Below, one piece after another: positions 7,293-16,587 of a stretch of 64,000 nt of DNA. This DNA is from a virus. The stretch lies in IMG/VR virus record IMGVR_UViG_3300005549_000009, positions 1 through 64,000 of that record; one strand, written 5' to 3'. The first letter of the stretch is position 1. Every line of letters begins with the position of its first letter. The position numbers were made by a program, and so were the translations under genes. The notes under the pieces are model-generated. The model ran no database searches. It was not told the origin of the DNA and saw nothing but the letters and a program-made list of their open reading frames with translations.

Positions 7293-9665
7293 ATGGCTGC
7301 CTACACAACATCCTTAGGGATAAGTGAGCTGGACCCATTCGGGTCAGCTGAGCTGCTGAACTGGGCAGGAGACTTGTTCGAGGTCTACAACCTGGACGCG
7401 GAGCTTGGGAGGCGGAATCAGAACATCTCAATGCATCAGATGTTCAAGGACCTGATGACCTTCTCGGACGCGGGTCACATCGTTCTTGAGGGCGGCGATA
7501 CGGTCAGAGTTGATGCCAACAGCCGCAGCGTTTCGATGGTGGGCGGCACAGCCAAGGCGAGCGGTGCTTACCTGGAAGTGTTTGGGGACTCACACGCCAC
7601 GACGCCAGGGCAAGTTGAAGCGCGGATCAAGGGCACGGGTTCATTCAAGGTGACGACGACGGTTTTCGGATCCACGACGCCTACGACGGTTGTTGCAGTC
7701 AACTCCAGCGGCACGGTGGCAATTACTCAGGGGACCATTACCGCAGATCACCCGGCTATCGACGCGAGCGTCACTTGGAATAATGTGGCGACTACGTTCA
7801 CGGGCTGGAAGCTGAACGTTACCGATTCGGCTGCCGCAACCGCGTCCATGCTGCTGGACATCCAATACAACTCGGCCACGATGCTGAATCTGCGCAAGGA
7901 TGGGCGGCTGGTCCTGGCAGGCCGGGCCAGTTTCCTGACGACCAGCTCAATAGGACATGGCTTCGCCGTCTCGGATACGAACACAGTTTCCTCGGTGATT
8001 GTAGCGGCTCTCACGCATAACCTCAGCTCAGGGACTCCAGCCGCTGGAATGGGCATCCATTTTGACTGGAATATTGATTCAACGACAACGGCCAGCACGC
8101 GAGCGGCGCGTTGGACCACGGCTTGGACAAATGCAACGCATGCGACGCGGAGCGCAACGACGACGATCAATACTTTCGTGAGCGGGACGGAGTCACCACA
8201 TCTTGTGATTGGTGGTAATCAGATCGGAGGGCCAGTAGGGACGGCGCTATTGCCGAGCTGGGTCAACCGGAACGATACGACTACGGGCATTTGGTATCCG
8301 GCAGCCAGCACGATTGCGTGGAGCTTGGGTGCGGTGGAAGCGATGCGGTTAGATTCTACCGGATTGGGAATTGGAAGAGCGGCTACGGTAAATCTGGATA
8401 TTTATACCACCACAACCGTGACAAGTGCATTGATTGAAACATCCACGGCTGGAATATCATATATCGAGTTTAAGAATTCAAACGGTAGGTTTTTGGTAGG
8501 CAAGGCCAGGACCACGTCCAACGGAGGTTTGATTGGCGGTGGTTTGGTTAATGCGGGCGTAATAACTACCGTTGGGGCTCAGCCACTGCAATTTGGGACG
8601 GCTGGCGGAGCCCGAATGACTATTCTGGGTAGTGGAACGATGGGTGTCGGAATAGGGACAGACTCGCCAGATGGGATTCTGCATGTTGCTAGTAGTGTTT
8701 CAGGGGCCGCACAATTTTTATACGAGCAAGCATGCGATACCATTGATGGTGCAGACATTGTATTTCAAAAGGCTCGTGGGAGTGTGGGGGCTGGGAATCG
8801 AACTACGATTTTCACAGGCGATGAGCTTGGCGGTTTTTTTTGGCAGGGGCATGATGGCACCACATACAGGAATGCTGCCGGGGTTCGTGTTAAGACGACT
8901 GGAACGATAGCAACCAATCAGATCCCAGGCGTGATGATCTTATCTACCAGCACGAGCGGTGGAGTGCTTACGGATCGAATGACTCTCGATCAGCAAGCCC
9001 GAGTCGGCCTAGGCCCGTCCCTGACCCCCTGCTCCAATCTCTGCGTCAACAACTCGACCACCGCCACCGTCTCCAACTTCTACGAGACTACAGATGGCCT
9101 CGCTTCTCCGGTCGATTACCGCCGCTTCACCATTACGACCCAAGCAGGCAACACGCTTCTCCGCACCGAAGCTGGCGGCACGGGGGCCAGTGCATTGAGC
9201 GGGCTGCCGCGTATCTTGCAGGTGGGCACGGGGCCGTCGGTTGGAGCGGACATCAACGGGCAGAATGTTATTTGGCACTCTGGAGCTGGTACGGGCTCTG
9301 GGACGGGAGGCTCGCACCTTTTTCAAGTGAGCGCGCCAGGCGCATCGGCCTCAACGGAGCGAGCATTGGCGACGAGGCTAACGTTGAATACGACGGACCT
9401 CACCATCGCGACTGCGGTGCGCTTAGCTGTTGCTAGTGGCACAAATCAGCGTGCTGGCGATGCAACTTTGGTTGGAGGAACTGTTACGGTTAGCAACACG
9501 ACCGTGACGGCGAACACAAGAGTGTTTGTCACGCGAAAGACTGCGGGAGGAACGATTGGATTTGCAGTGACCTACACCGTCAGTGCCGGGACAAGCTTCA
9601 CCCTGACAAGCGACAACGTTCTTGATACGAGCGTCTACTCTTACATCTTAATCGAGGTGCCTTAG
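7293..9665 (+). CDS. large tail fibre / appendage protein
   Basis: A 790-residue, Thr/Ser/Gly-rich, beta-strand-rich protein with few charged clusters, typical of fibres. The first ~60 residues (with 'LNWAGDLFEVYNLDAELGRR') may be the attachment part. Repeated 'GIGTDSPDGILHV' and 'EAMRLDSTGLGIGR' blocks are the structural elements common in phage fibres that end in a chaperone or tail domain. The last ~70 residues form a conserved trimerising-type module with 'VSAGTSFTLTS'. It lies unusually early, before the tail tube gene, so it may attach near the neck or tail top. Receptor is unknown. Confidence 0.75.
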   Translation: MAAYTTSLGISELDPFGSAELLNWAGDLFEVYNLDAELGRRNQNISMHQMFKDLMTFSDAGHIVLEGGDTVRVDANSRSVSMVGGTAKASGAYLEVFGDSHATTPGQVEARIKGTGSFKVTTTVFGSTTPTTVVAVNSSGTVAITQGTITADHPAIDASVTWNNVATTFTGWKLNVTDSAAATASMLLDIQYNSATMLNLRKDGRLVLAGRASFLTTSSIGHGFAVSDTNTVSSVIVAALTHNLSSGTPAAGMGIHFDWNIDSTTTASTRAARWTTAWTNATHATRSATTTINTFVSGTESPHLVIGGNQIGGPVGTALLPSWVNRNDTTTGIWYPAASTIAWSLGAVEAMRLDSTGLGIGRAATVNLDIYTTTTVTSALIETSTAGISYIEFKNSNGRFLVGKARTTSNGGLIGGGLVNAGVITTVGAQPLQFGTAGGARMTILGSGTMGVGIGTDSPDGILHVASSVSGAAQFLYEQACDTIDGADIVFQKARGSVGAGNRTTIFTGDELGGFFWQGHDGTTYRNAAGVRVKTTGTIATNQIPGVMILSTSTSGGVLTDRMTLDQQARVGLGPSLTPCSNLCVNNSTTATVSNFYETTDGLASPVDYRRFTITTQAGNTLLRTEAGGTGASALSGLPRILQVGTGPSVGADINGQNVIWHSGAGTGSGTGGSHLFQVSAPGASASTERALATRLTLNTTDLTIATAVRLAVASGTNQRAGDATLVGGTVTVSNTTVTANTRVFVTRKTAGGTIGFAVTYTVSAGTSFTLTSDNVLDTSVYSYILIEVP

Positions 9666-9687
9666 CGATGAAAAACAAAAGGATTTT

Positions 9688-10062
9688 ATGGTAGTCTTTA
9701 GCGCACTTACCTATACGGGGGTCGCGGACCAGCTAGAGATTTTGGCTGCCGACTTCGCGATCACCGCCGCCAATACATTGATCACCGCCGAGAACGCCCG
9801 CCGCGCCGCCCTCGTGCCCCCCGGTACCCCGCTGGCTCTGTGGCCCAACAGCACCAACGCCGAAAAGAAAGCCAGCTACCTCGGTATCCTGCTCCAAGGC
9901 GTTACCAATACGCACGCGAGCTATGTCCAGCAGGCGTCCAGCCCGCAGGAGTTTGAAAACTGGTTCACACAACCGGAACGGCAGCAGATTCGAGCTAATT
10001 TCATCACACGCCGCAAAGCGGGCGAGACTGGAGCTTCATTGGTAACCGATTCCGCCGCGTAA
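9688..10062 (+). CDS. small protein following the fibre, unknown
   Basis: A 124-residue protein with an AAGGA ribosome site 4 nt before ATG. The first half is an Ala-rich helix ('ILAADFAITAANTLITAENARRA'). A central Pro-Trp stretch is followed by 'EFENWFTQPERQQIRANFI'. I recognise no family. Its place directly after the fibre gene suggests a fibre chaperone, a fibre-attached subunit or a structural accessory, but nothing in the sequence decides between these. Confidence 0.55.
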   Translation: MVVFSALTYTGVADQLEILAADFAITAANTLITAENARRAALVPPGTPLALWPNSTNAEKKASYLGILLQGVTNTHASYVQQASSPQEFENWFTQPERQQIRANFITRRKAGETGASLVTDSAA

Positions 10063-10106
10063 ATGAAACTAGCTAATCGCAACCAGACCAATTAGAACTG
10101 CAAACG

Positions 10107-10481
10107 ATGAAACGCATCCTAGACCTGAACTTCCCGTGCCTGAATCTCGATGGCGAGCCCTACACCATGAAGAGCAAGGAAAGCAAGGAGCCCGAGACCG
10201 TTGGGAGGTTCATAGCAAACTTCCTAGTCCAATCACCCAAGGGCGACGTGCTCAAGCACTACGACTGGGCCTTGGCTCTCAACAAAGGGAAGCCCATCGA
10301 GCTGGACGAGTCGGACTGGAACACGTTCAAGGAATGGCTCAAGACTCACGAGACCATGATCCCGCTCTTCAAGGCTCCAGCTTACCGCGCCATGCTTGAC
10401 GCCGAGAAAGACCGCGAAAAAGACAACGGCGCGCCCAACCGCAGCGCATCCTTTGAAGCCGAAAAACCAGCCACCATTTAA
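10107..10481 (+). CDS. tail-region protein, unknown
   Basis: A 124-residue, highly charged protein: 'KRILDLNFPCLNLDGEPY' at the N-terminus, a Lys/Asp-rich middle and a disordered C-terminal tail. It lies between the fibre-associated genes and the tail tube gene with normal coding composition. It could be a tail assembly factor. No motif supports a specific role. Confidence 0.55.
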   Translation: MKRILDLNFPCLNLDGEPYTMKSKESKEPETVGRFIANFLVQSPKGDVLKHYDWALALNKGKPIELDESDWNTFKEWLKTHETMIPLFKAPAYRAMLDAEKDREKDNGAPNRSASFEAEKPATI

Positions 10482-10496
10482 CAAAAAGGACACACC

Positions 10497-10952
10497 ATGC
10501 CAGCCGCTAACCAGCTCCGTCTCGATGACGGGTTCGCAACATTCATCACATTCGAAAATCTCCCGAACATCAAACTGTTCGAGAAAGAGGTAAACCCGCC
10601 CGGCATCTCGGCTAACGGTCCTATTGACACGACCACGATGCGAAACACGGCTTGGCGCACCATGGCCCCGAAGGCTCTGCGCACCATGCCGCAGATCACG
10701 GCTACCGTTGCATATGCGACAGATGCCATTGAACTGCTCTATCAGCAGGTGGGAGTCAATCAGCCGATTATCGTAACGATGCCGGATGGGTCCACGATTC
10801 ATTTCTGGGGCTGGATCGAGGAGTTCGTGCCGGGGGCCAACGTGGAAGGGGAGCAGCCGACAGCTACCCTCACGATTCAACCGAGTCTGCGCAACACGGC
10901 GGGTGCGGAAGTGTCGCCTGCGTATCTGGAGCCTGATGCTGTTTCGGCGTAA
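10497..10952 (+). CDS. major tail (tube) protein
   Basis: At 151 residues with 'GISANGPIDTTTMRNTAWRT' and 'STIHFWGWIEEFVPGANVEGEQPTATLTI' this is the classic small tube protein that forms stacked hexamers along the tail. The Gly-Glu-Gln-Pro turn and alternating Thr/Ile strands fit the tube fold. AAAAGGA precedes the ATG. It sits directly before the G/GT chaperone pair and the tape measure, which is the conserved order. Confidence 0.8.
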   Translation: MPAANQLRLDDGFATFITFENLPNIKLFEKEVNPPGISANGPIDTTTMRNTAWRTMAPKALRTMPQITATVAYATDAIELLYQQVGVNQPIIVTMPDGSTIHFWGWIEEFVPGANVEGEQPTATLTIQPSLRNTAGAEVSPAYLEPDAVSA

Positions 10953-10964
10953 TCGGGGAGCTGA

Positions 10965-11303
10965 ATGAAAGAAATCACGCTCGAATGCAAACGGGAGACC
11001 TACAAGCTCAACTTGCCAGGTGGCACGCATCGGATGGTTGAACTGCGCGAGATGACAGCGGCCGTTCGGGACAAGCATATGGATGGGCTTAGGGGCAGGA
11101 TGGATGCCGACAATGGTATCATCAAGTTCGATGAGATGGAGGCCGACCTGCTTTGCCGGTGTCTTTACGACGTAGCAAGCGACAAGCTTATCCCGCTCTC
11201 AGAGATTCAATCCTGGCCAGCTTCCTCCGTGCATTTTCTATACACCGAAGCCAATGAGATGCACAAGATAGTGCCGGGCGGAGAAACGCCAAAAAACGGA
11301 TGA
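10965..11303 (+). CDS. tail assembly chaperone, G-type (upstream frame)
   Basis: This 112-residue protein is the lambda gpG counterpart: a small acidic/basic chaperone before the tape measure. Near its 3' end is a full -1 frameshift signal (see 11276-11342), so most ribosomes should stop at TGA 11301 while some continue into the next frame and make a fused G-T product of about 217 residues. 'RLEMTAAV..KHMDGLRGRMDADNG' has the helical look of such chaperones. The role follows from position and the frameshift signal. Confidence 0.7.
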   Translation: MKEITLECKRETYKLNLPGGTHRMVELREMTAAVRDKHMDGLRGRMDADNGIIKFDEMEADLLCRCLYDVASDKLIPLSEIQSWPASSVHFLYTEANEMHKIVPGGETPKNG

Positions 11304-11342
11304 CGGGTGAGAGGCTGGCTTGGTTCAGGGTTGCCTCTCATC
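11276..11342 (+). promoter_or_regulatory. programmed -1 ribosomal frameshift signal (G/GT)
   Basis: The heptamer A AAA AAC occupies 11291-11297 in exact zero-frame phase (codons CCA AAA AAC). A Shine-Dalgarno-like GGAG lies at 11280-11283. Eight nucleotides after the heptamer begins a stem: GG-TGAGAGGC (11306-11315) pairs with GCCTCTCA-TC (11333-11342), ten pairs with one wobble. A -1 slip enters the frame of the gene starting at 11300. This is the standard geometry of bacterial and phage -1 frameshifting; efficiency is not known. Confidence 0.85.
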
Positions 11343-11617
11343 TAAAGCTCACGATTGGTGAATTGCGTGAGCGTATCACAGCGACTGAGTTCCTTGGCTG
11401 GTTGCAGTTCCTGGATTGGGAAGAGCGTCGTGAAACCAAGCAAGATTACTACCTTGCTCAGATAGCAGCGGAGACACGGCGTGGCAATGTGAAGCATCCG
11501 AATCGCATCAAAGTGAAAGACCTGCTCCTCAAATTCGAGAACGGCAAGGAAGGAAATTGCGAACGGAGTAAATCGATTTGGCTGAACGCGGTAGGATTGA
11601 AACCGGCAAAGAAATGA
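11300..11617 (+). CDS. tail assembly chaperone T-domain (expressed by frameshift)
   Basis: The open frame starts at ATG 11300, in the -1 frame of the upstream chaperone. The 105 residues include 'LKLTIGELRERITATEFLGWLQ' and 'DYYLAQIAAETRR', matching the small DUF4035-like T domains that follow G in siphophages. The likely product is a G-T fusion ending here; a separate product from the ATG is possible. It precedes the tape measure by 1 nt, so it probably binds the tape measure during tail assembly. Confidence 0.75.
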   Translation: MTGERLAWFRVASHLKLTIGELRERITATEFLGWLQFLDWEERRETKQDYYLAQIAAETRRGNVKHPNRIKVKDLLLKFENGKEGNCERSKSIWLNAVGLKPAKK

Positions 11618-11618
11618 T

Positions 11619-14108
11619 ATGCCTGTAGCACAAACAGCACTTCTCGGCACGCTGGGCATCCGTTTGACGGCCGACGCAATCTCCTTGTTGCACGGGATGG
11701 CTGAGGCCGAGTTTGCGGTCATTTCCAGCAGCCAGAAAATGCTAAGGCAGGCAGGCTTGCTTGGTGCCGGTCTTGCGACTGCGTTTGCTGGAATTGCAGG
11801 AGCTGGAGTTCGTGCGTTCGCTCAGTTCGATAAGGCAATGACGGATTCTGTATCCATCATGGGCGATGTGAGCGCGGAGATGCGTAAGGAGTTGGAAACT
11901 ACCGCTCGTGTCCTCGCGACTGATACCACCAAGAGCGCGAAGGAATTAGCTGAAGCCTACCAGTTCTTGGCCTCTGCTGGATTCGACGCCAAAGAATCCC
12001 AGGTGGCTTTAGCGACTGTTACCAAGTTTTCTATTGCTGGAAAATTCGGCTTGGAAAAAGCAACCACGTTGTTAGCCGATTCCACAACTGCGCTCGGTTT
12101 GCGTTCGAAGGATGCCGAGCAAAACATGCTCAACATGACGCGGGTTTCGGATGTGTTGACCAAGGCAAACATCATTGCCAGTGGGACGACCGAGGACTTT
12201 GCGGAAGCGTTGACAAACGGACCCGCCGCCGCGCTGCGATTGGCGCACAAGGACCTGGAAGAAGGCGTTGCTGTTCTGGCTGCTTTGGCTTCTCAGAATA
12301 TAAAGGGCGCTGAAGCTGGGACTCAGTTTTCAATTGTGATGCGGGATTTGCAGACCAAGGCCATCAAAAATCGGGAAGAATTTGCTCACTTCGGTATCGA
12401 GGTTTCTGATGCTGGCGGTAAAATGAACAATCTGGCGGATATTATCGGCCAGCTTGAGGCGGCTCTTGGAACGATGACCCCGCAGCAACAGAAGGCTAAC
12501 CTTTTACTTCTCGGGTTCAGCGACAGGAGTTTGAAATCGATTCAATCTTTGATCGGAATGTCGCAGCAGATTCGAGATTATGAGACAGCCTTGAGAGGGG
12601 CAGGCGGCACTACGAAGGATGTCTCGGACAAGGTGATGACTTCATTTTCTGATCGTCTTACGAATCTCAAGAATAATGTCAATGAGCTACTTCTCTCCGT
12701 TGGCGAAGGATTAACTCCGACGCTTGTTGCACTCACGCAGACGATAAAAGATTTCTTGAAGAGCAATGACGAGGCTAGCTCGACGATCAAAAGCAACATG
12801 GAGGCTGTCGGCGCTGCCTTTGTTGGAGTTGCTAAAGCGGCTGCCTTTGTTTTCAACGGCCTGATGAACTTCATGCGGACGGTGGGGATCGTGATCCTCG
12901 GCGTAACCAATGACATCATTGCTGGCATCAAGGAGGCCGTTGGATTCATCAACAAGCTAATCGGCATGGCCAACAAGGTCAGAGCCCATTTCGGCGGTGA
13001 ACTGCTTGAACCCATTGATATCAATTTCACGGTTGGTGGGCAGACCATGGATCAATGGATGACTACGGTTGAAGGAGCCCAGAAAGAGCTTTGGGCTGAT
13101 TTGGAAAAGGGAGCATTCAAAACTGCTGAGGTTGTCCCTAAAGCCGTTCGTGACGCGGTGAGAGGCGTTACCCAAGAAGTGACTGCTGTGGTATCTGATA
13201 CTGCGGACCAGATCAAACAGATGTCAGACATTGCGATGACATCCATTGACGCGATGCGAGCTAGGGACAGAGAGCTGGGCATCCAATCCCCGGCAGATGC
13301 AAAAAGGGCGCGTGGCCAAGCCGCCAATGCTGCGATTGCTAACCCAGACGTTGAGCTTCAAAAAGGTTTCCAGGAGGAGATTCAGCGCATGAAGGATAAC
13401 CTCGCTGAATTGGAGGCTGTAGGGAATGCCGAAGTTGAGCTAACCCAAGAAGTGCAAGCCGAAAAACTCAAAGCCATCCAAGAGTATAACGACCGGCTAA
13501 GGGCGCTTCAAATGGCACAGGCCAGAATCCAACTCGATGCAGCTAGCCAGACATTTGAGTCCTTGGCCAATATCACCGAGAGCTTCGGTGCCCGTCAATC
13601 CGGAGTGTTCAAGGCAATGTTTGCGGCCAGCAAAGCCTTCGCCATCGCCGACGCTACAATCAGTATCGCGCAGGGCTTATCCAAGGCCGCGAGTCTCGGT
13701 TTCCCTGCGGGGATCATTGGTATGGCTCAAGTGGCCGCTGCTACCTCAACAATCGTTTCCTCGATCCAAGCCGTGCAATTAGAGTTCGCCGGAGGTCGAG
13801 CCGCGGGTGGCCCGGTGATGCCTGGCAAAGCGTTTCTGGTTGGCGAGCGCGGCCCGGAGCTGTTCAGCCCAGGCTCTGCAGGCAACATCACACCCAACGA
13901 CCGGCTCGGCGGCAAGGTCAATATCGTGGTGAACAATTTCACTGATGCGCAAGCCGAAGTCCGCACAACCGACAACGGCGACGAGAAAACGGTCGAGATC
14001 ATCATTGCCCGCACCAAGAACAGCATCGCCTCGGACATCCGCCAAGGCACCGGGGACGTGAACCGGTCCATGCAATCCAGCTTCGGTCTGAAACGAGCGG
14101 GCCGGTAA
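11619..14108 (+). CDS. tape measure protein
   Basis: An 829-residue protein, the longest tail-module protein apart from the tip protein, with the conserved TP901-type core at about 70-330: 'AQFDKAMTDSVSIMGDVSAE', 'ELAEAYQFLASAGFDAKES', 'TTEDFAEALTNGPAAA'. Two hydrophobic segments lie around 398-435. The C-terminal third is helical and ends in a 'AGGPVMPGKAFLVGERGPEL' glycine-rich block typical of tape measures. It sets tail length and probably enters the host envelope at infection. Confidence 0.9.
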   Translation: MPVAQTALLGTLGIRLTADAISLLHGMAEAEFAVISSSQKMLRQAGLLGAGLATAFAGIAGAGVRAFAQFDKAMTDSVSIMGDVSAEMRKELETTARVLATDTTKSAKELAEAYQFLASAGFDAKESQVALATVTKFSIAGKFGLEKATTLLADSTTALGLRSKDAEQNMLNMTRVSDVLTKANIIASGTTEDFAEALTNGPAAALRLAHKDLEEGVAVLAALASQNIKGAEAGTQFSIVMRDLQTKAIKNREEFAHFGIEVSDAGGKMNNLADIIGQLEAALGTMTPQQQKANLLLLGFSDRSLKSIQSLIGMSQQIRDYETALRGAGGTTKDVSDKVMTSFSDRLTNLKNNVNELLLSVGEGLTPTLVALTQTIKDFLKSNDEASSTIKSNMEAVGAAFVGVAKAAAFVFNGLMNFMRTVGIVILGVTNDIIAGIKEAVGFINKLIGMANKVRAHFGGELLEPIDINFTVGGQTMDQWMTTVEGAQKELWADLEKGAFKTAEVVPKAVRDAVRGVTQEVTAVVSDTADQIKQMSDIAMTSIDAMRARDRELGIQSPADAKRARGQAANAAIANPDVELQKGFQEEIQRMKDNLAELEAVGNAEVELTQEVQAEKLKAIQEYNDRLRALQMAQARIQLDAASQTFESLANITESFGARQSGVFKAMFAASKAFAIADATISIAQGLSKAASLGFPAGIIGMAQVAAATSTIVSSIQAVQLEFAGGRAAGGPVMPGKAFLVGERGPELFSPGSAGNITPNDRLGGKVNIVVNNFTDAQAEVRTTDNGDEKTVEIIIARTKNSIASDIRQGTGDVNRSMQSSFGLKRAGR

Positions 14109-14110
14109 CC

Positions 14111-14605
14111 ATGTCACGGGCCGTCAACGTTACCAACGAGTGGCCAGCTACCCTCCCGCTTCCTTACATCGACTTCAGCGGCGGTGCTGATGTAGCAACG
14201 CTGTTCTCGCCCGATGATGCGGCCGTCATCAAACGCAGGAGCAGACAGACTCAAACTTTTGCCACAATTGGAATCGTCTGGAAGTTCACCCCGGAACAAT
14301 TCACCGAGTTCAAAGAGTTTTGGGAGGACAACCTAGGCGTGGGAGCGGCTGTGTTCGCCATTGAACTGCGTTACCCGAAAATCTCGGAGCTGAACACTTG
14401 GCTGGTCAAGATGGTTTCAGAGCTGTCTATTGAGGACACGGACCACGAGATTTACGAAGTGACGGCTCGGGTTCAGGTCCTGAGCCTCGCTACCGTGGAC
14501 GATAAAGCACCCATCGTCACAGTTGCCGGGATCGTGCGCCTCTTGGATGACACGATATTCAAGCGCCTCTTGGATGACACGGCTCACTTTCGGCTTTTGG
14601 AATAG
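14111..14605 (+). CDS. distal-tail-type protein 1
   Basis: A 164-residue protein opening with 'NEWPATLPLPYIDFSGG' and containing 'KFTPEQFTEFKEFWEDNLGVGA', a common layout of minor tail proteins near the tail tip. The neighbour at 14608 shares this opening (WP-LPLP) and the 'QDEFDAFKTFF' helix, so the two are tandem paralogues. The C-terminus carries a nine-residue duplication (RLLDDT twice). Probably part of the distal tail ring below the tape measure. Confidence 0.65.
   Translation: MSRAVNVTNEWPATLPLPYIDFSGGADVATLFSPDDAAVIKRRSRQTQTFATIGIVWKFTPEQFTEFKEFWEDNLGVGAAVFAIELRYPKISELNTWLVKMVSELSIEDTDHEIYEVTARVQVLSLATVDDKAPIVTVAGIVRLLDDTIFKRLLDDTAHFRLLE
14536..14581 (+). repeat. 27-nt-period direct repeat in distal-tail gene
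   Basis: A 19-nt sequence beginning GCGCCTCTTGG occurs at 14536-14554 and again, identical, at 14563-14581. The 27-nt period keeps the reading frame and duplicates nine residues at the protein C-terminus. Confidence 0.8.
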
Positions 14606-14607
14606 CT

Positions 14608-15393
14608 ATGGCGAGCGCACCCATCTACTGGCCAGCTGATTTGCCGCTGCCGCTCATGGCTCCAGCGCGGGAGTATCGACCCCGGCACGAGATTCACCGG
14701 ATGGAAAGCAAGCGCGTGCGCGTGCGTAGATACTTTCCGGATTTCTTCACTGTTTACGACTTTGAATGGAACTTTACCCAAGACGAGTTTGACGCCTTCA
14801 AAACGTTTTTCCAAGACGCACTGGACAACGGCGCGGAAGCGTTCCGGATTCAGATGCTGGACCCAGACGACTCTGGCCAGCTATCCATTATCGACTACGC
14901 CTTTTTTGAGGCTGGCTACCAGTTCACTTACACGGACGGAGTTTTCAAAGTAACGGCCACAGTCATCATCGAGGAGGAGCAGCTGGAACCGTTCCCGGAA
15001 CCGCCGCCCAGGAGCCTCTGTGAGGTGGACATCTTTCCAGAGGTCAGCGATGGGATCGGAGGGGGAACTACTTTCGAGTGTTACGACGTGGGCAATTATT
15101 CGGATGAAGTCTTCGACACAGAAGGCTCTTATCTTACCTCCATTCGACACGGCGGAGGCGAGTTTGGTTTCCAGGGTGGGGAGGATTTTGATGCGTTCCC
15201 AGTAGGAGCTTTGTTTGCAGGATCGCCTTCAATAGGTTCCAATTTGGTGCTGATGTTTTTTGGCACAGCTGATACAGGGTTCGCTGGATATGGCGAAACC
15301 TTTGAAGATGAGGCCCTGGGCGCTTACGTGCCAGCTTCTCAAGAGTTGGATGAAAACGGAGTGATAGATACCTTTGCAGGAGACGGGCCTTGA
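14608..15393 (+). CDS. distal-tail-type protein 2 with glycine/acidic extension
   Basis: The first ~130 residues are paralogous to the preceding gene ('WPADLPLPLMAPAREYRPR', 'FEWNFTQDEFDAFKTFFQDA'). The remaining ~130 residues form an unusual extension rich in Gly, Phe, Asp and Glu that is absent from the paralogue and might be a surface-exposed or adhesin-like part. It starts at ATG 14608 two nucleotides after the previous stop. A specific role (distal tail ring or tip adaptor) is inferred from position only. Confidence 0.6.
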   Translation: MASAPIYWPADLPLPLMAPAREYRPRHEIHRMESKRVRVRRYFPDFFTVYDFEWNFTQDEFDAFKTFFQDALDNGAEAFRIQMLDPDDSGQLSIIDYAFFEAGYQFTYTDGVFKVTATVIIEEEQLEPFPEPPPRSLCEVDIFPEVSDGIGGGTTFECYDVGNYSDEVFDTEGSYLTSIRHGGGEFGFQGGEDFDAFPVGALFAGSPSIGSNLVLMFFGTADTGFAGYGETFEDEALGAYVPASQELDENGVIDTFAGDGP

Positions 15394-15394
15394 T

Positions 15395-16090
15395 ATGAGC
15401 ACAGTCATTGAAACAGTAACTATCGGGACGGCAGACAAAAGGCTTCTTTTGGGCAACGCGCATTGGGCAGCTACCATTTCAGCTGGCACGAGCTGGACCC
15501 GGCTACGCATCGCGGCGCGAATGGCATTGGATGATACGTCGGGGGACATCACGGGCACGCCGCGTCTTTACTTGGGGATGCTGGCTTCGCCGGCGGTTGG
15601 GCTTACCAACGGCCCGTTGAATGCCGCATGCAGTCATTTCGTTGGGTTCATTTCCGCTTCAACCGACTTCAGTCGCATCGCGGCTCCGACACCGGTTGCT
15701 TACGCAATGAGTTCTCAACTCTTGGGTAAAAAGATCGGTGCATCCATTACCATGGCCGGGACCAGTCAAGGGCACAGGATTTCTGCGGCTCCAACGACGG
15801 CTCGGCAAGTGACGATGGTTGAGATTGAAAAGGGCAGCCCTAACTTTACGCTGAGGTGCGGATTGTTCGCGGCGGCTCCAGCGGACATTTCTGAAACGGT
15901 TTTGATCTCGTCTCTCGAAAATTCAACCTTTACCAGTGCTGTGGGAGGCACGATGAGCCAGAGCCCGCACAGCACGACTTTGGCCGTCACGGAAGCTGTA
16001 GCTGGATTCTTAAACGCAATCTGCATCGGCTGGGACCGATCCTCCTCAAAGCTTCACGTCTCGGAGATGTATTACGCCATCTACGCATGA
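15395..16090 (+). CDS. tail-tip region protein, unknown
   Basis: A 231-residue Thr/Ala/Ser-rich protein with alternating beta-type sequence ('VIETVTIGTADKRLLLG'). ATG 15395 is preferred over the in-frame TTG at 15374; AGGAG lies 12 nt upstream of it. It sits between the distal-tail genes and DUF1833 and overlaps the latter (ATGA at 16087). It may be a baseplate or tip component. No motif gives a closer call. Confidence 0.55.
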   Translation: MSTVIETVTIGTADKRLLLGNAHWAATISAGTSWTRLRIAARMALDDTSGDITGTPRLYLGMLASPAVGLTNGPLNAACSHFVGFISASTDFSRIAAPTPVAYAMSSQLLGKKIGASITMAGTSQGHRISAAPTTARQVTMVEIEKGSPNFTLRCGLFAAAPADISETVLISSLENSTFTSAVGGTMSQSPHSTTLAVTEAVAGFLNAICIGWDRSSSKLHVSEMYYAIYA

Positions 16091-16587
16091 ACACGTCGCT
16101 CTCAGATGCGATTCGCGAAGCTTACGCGATTTGTCCAACGACCAAGACCGTTATCAACACGTTGGAGATCCGGCAGACCGGAGTCCAAACTGCTATCTTT
16201 ATTTCACAGACTCGCACTGGCATCAATGCTTTCGATGAGGACGGCGACGAGCACACCTTCCAAGCGTGTGGGTTTCAGTTCACCCTGCCGCCCTCGGATG
16301 AGGACGGGTTCAAATCGCTCACGGTAGCGGTGGACAATATCAACCGAGTTGCTTCGGACTTCATCGAAACGGCTCGCCAATCGGTCGTCCCGGTAGAAGT
16401 GGTTTACCGGCCATACATGAGCGATAACCTTTCGGCCCCGGCCATGGACCCGCCGCTAATTCTCTATCTTAAGGATGTTCAGATCACCACGTTTCAAGTT
16501 GTTGGAAAATGCACCTTTCAGGATCTAGTAAACAAAAAGTTCCCGAGCGATCTGTATCTGCGCTCCCGGTTTCCGAGCCTGGGCTGA
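16087..16587 (+). CDS. DUF1833 family tail protein
   Basis: At 166 residues with 'IREAYAICPTTKTVINTLEI', 'CGFQFTLPPSDEDGFKSLTVAVDNINR' and a VPVEVVYRPYMSDN strand this matches DUF1833, which lies next to the NlpC/P60 and J genes in many siphophages. Its function is thought to be structural at the tail tip. It overlaps both neighbours by a few bases, supporting co-translation. Confidence 0.75.
   Translation: MNTSLSDAIREAYAICPTTKTVINTLEIRQTGVQTAIFISQTRTGINAFDEDGDEHTFQACGFQFTLPPSDEDGFKSLTVAVDNINRVASDFIETARQSVVPVEVVYRPYMSDNLSAPAMDPPLILYLKDVQITTFQVVGKCTFQDLVNKKFPSDLYLRSRFPSLG

Noticed and set aside
14881-15150. Minus-strand frames in the tail-tip region
   Set aside because: No start signals, no domain pattern, and they lie under well-supported tail genes.
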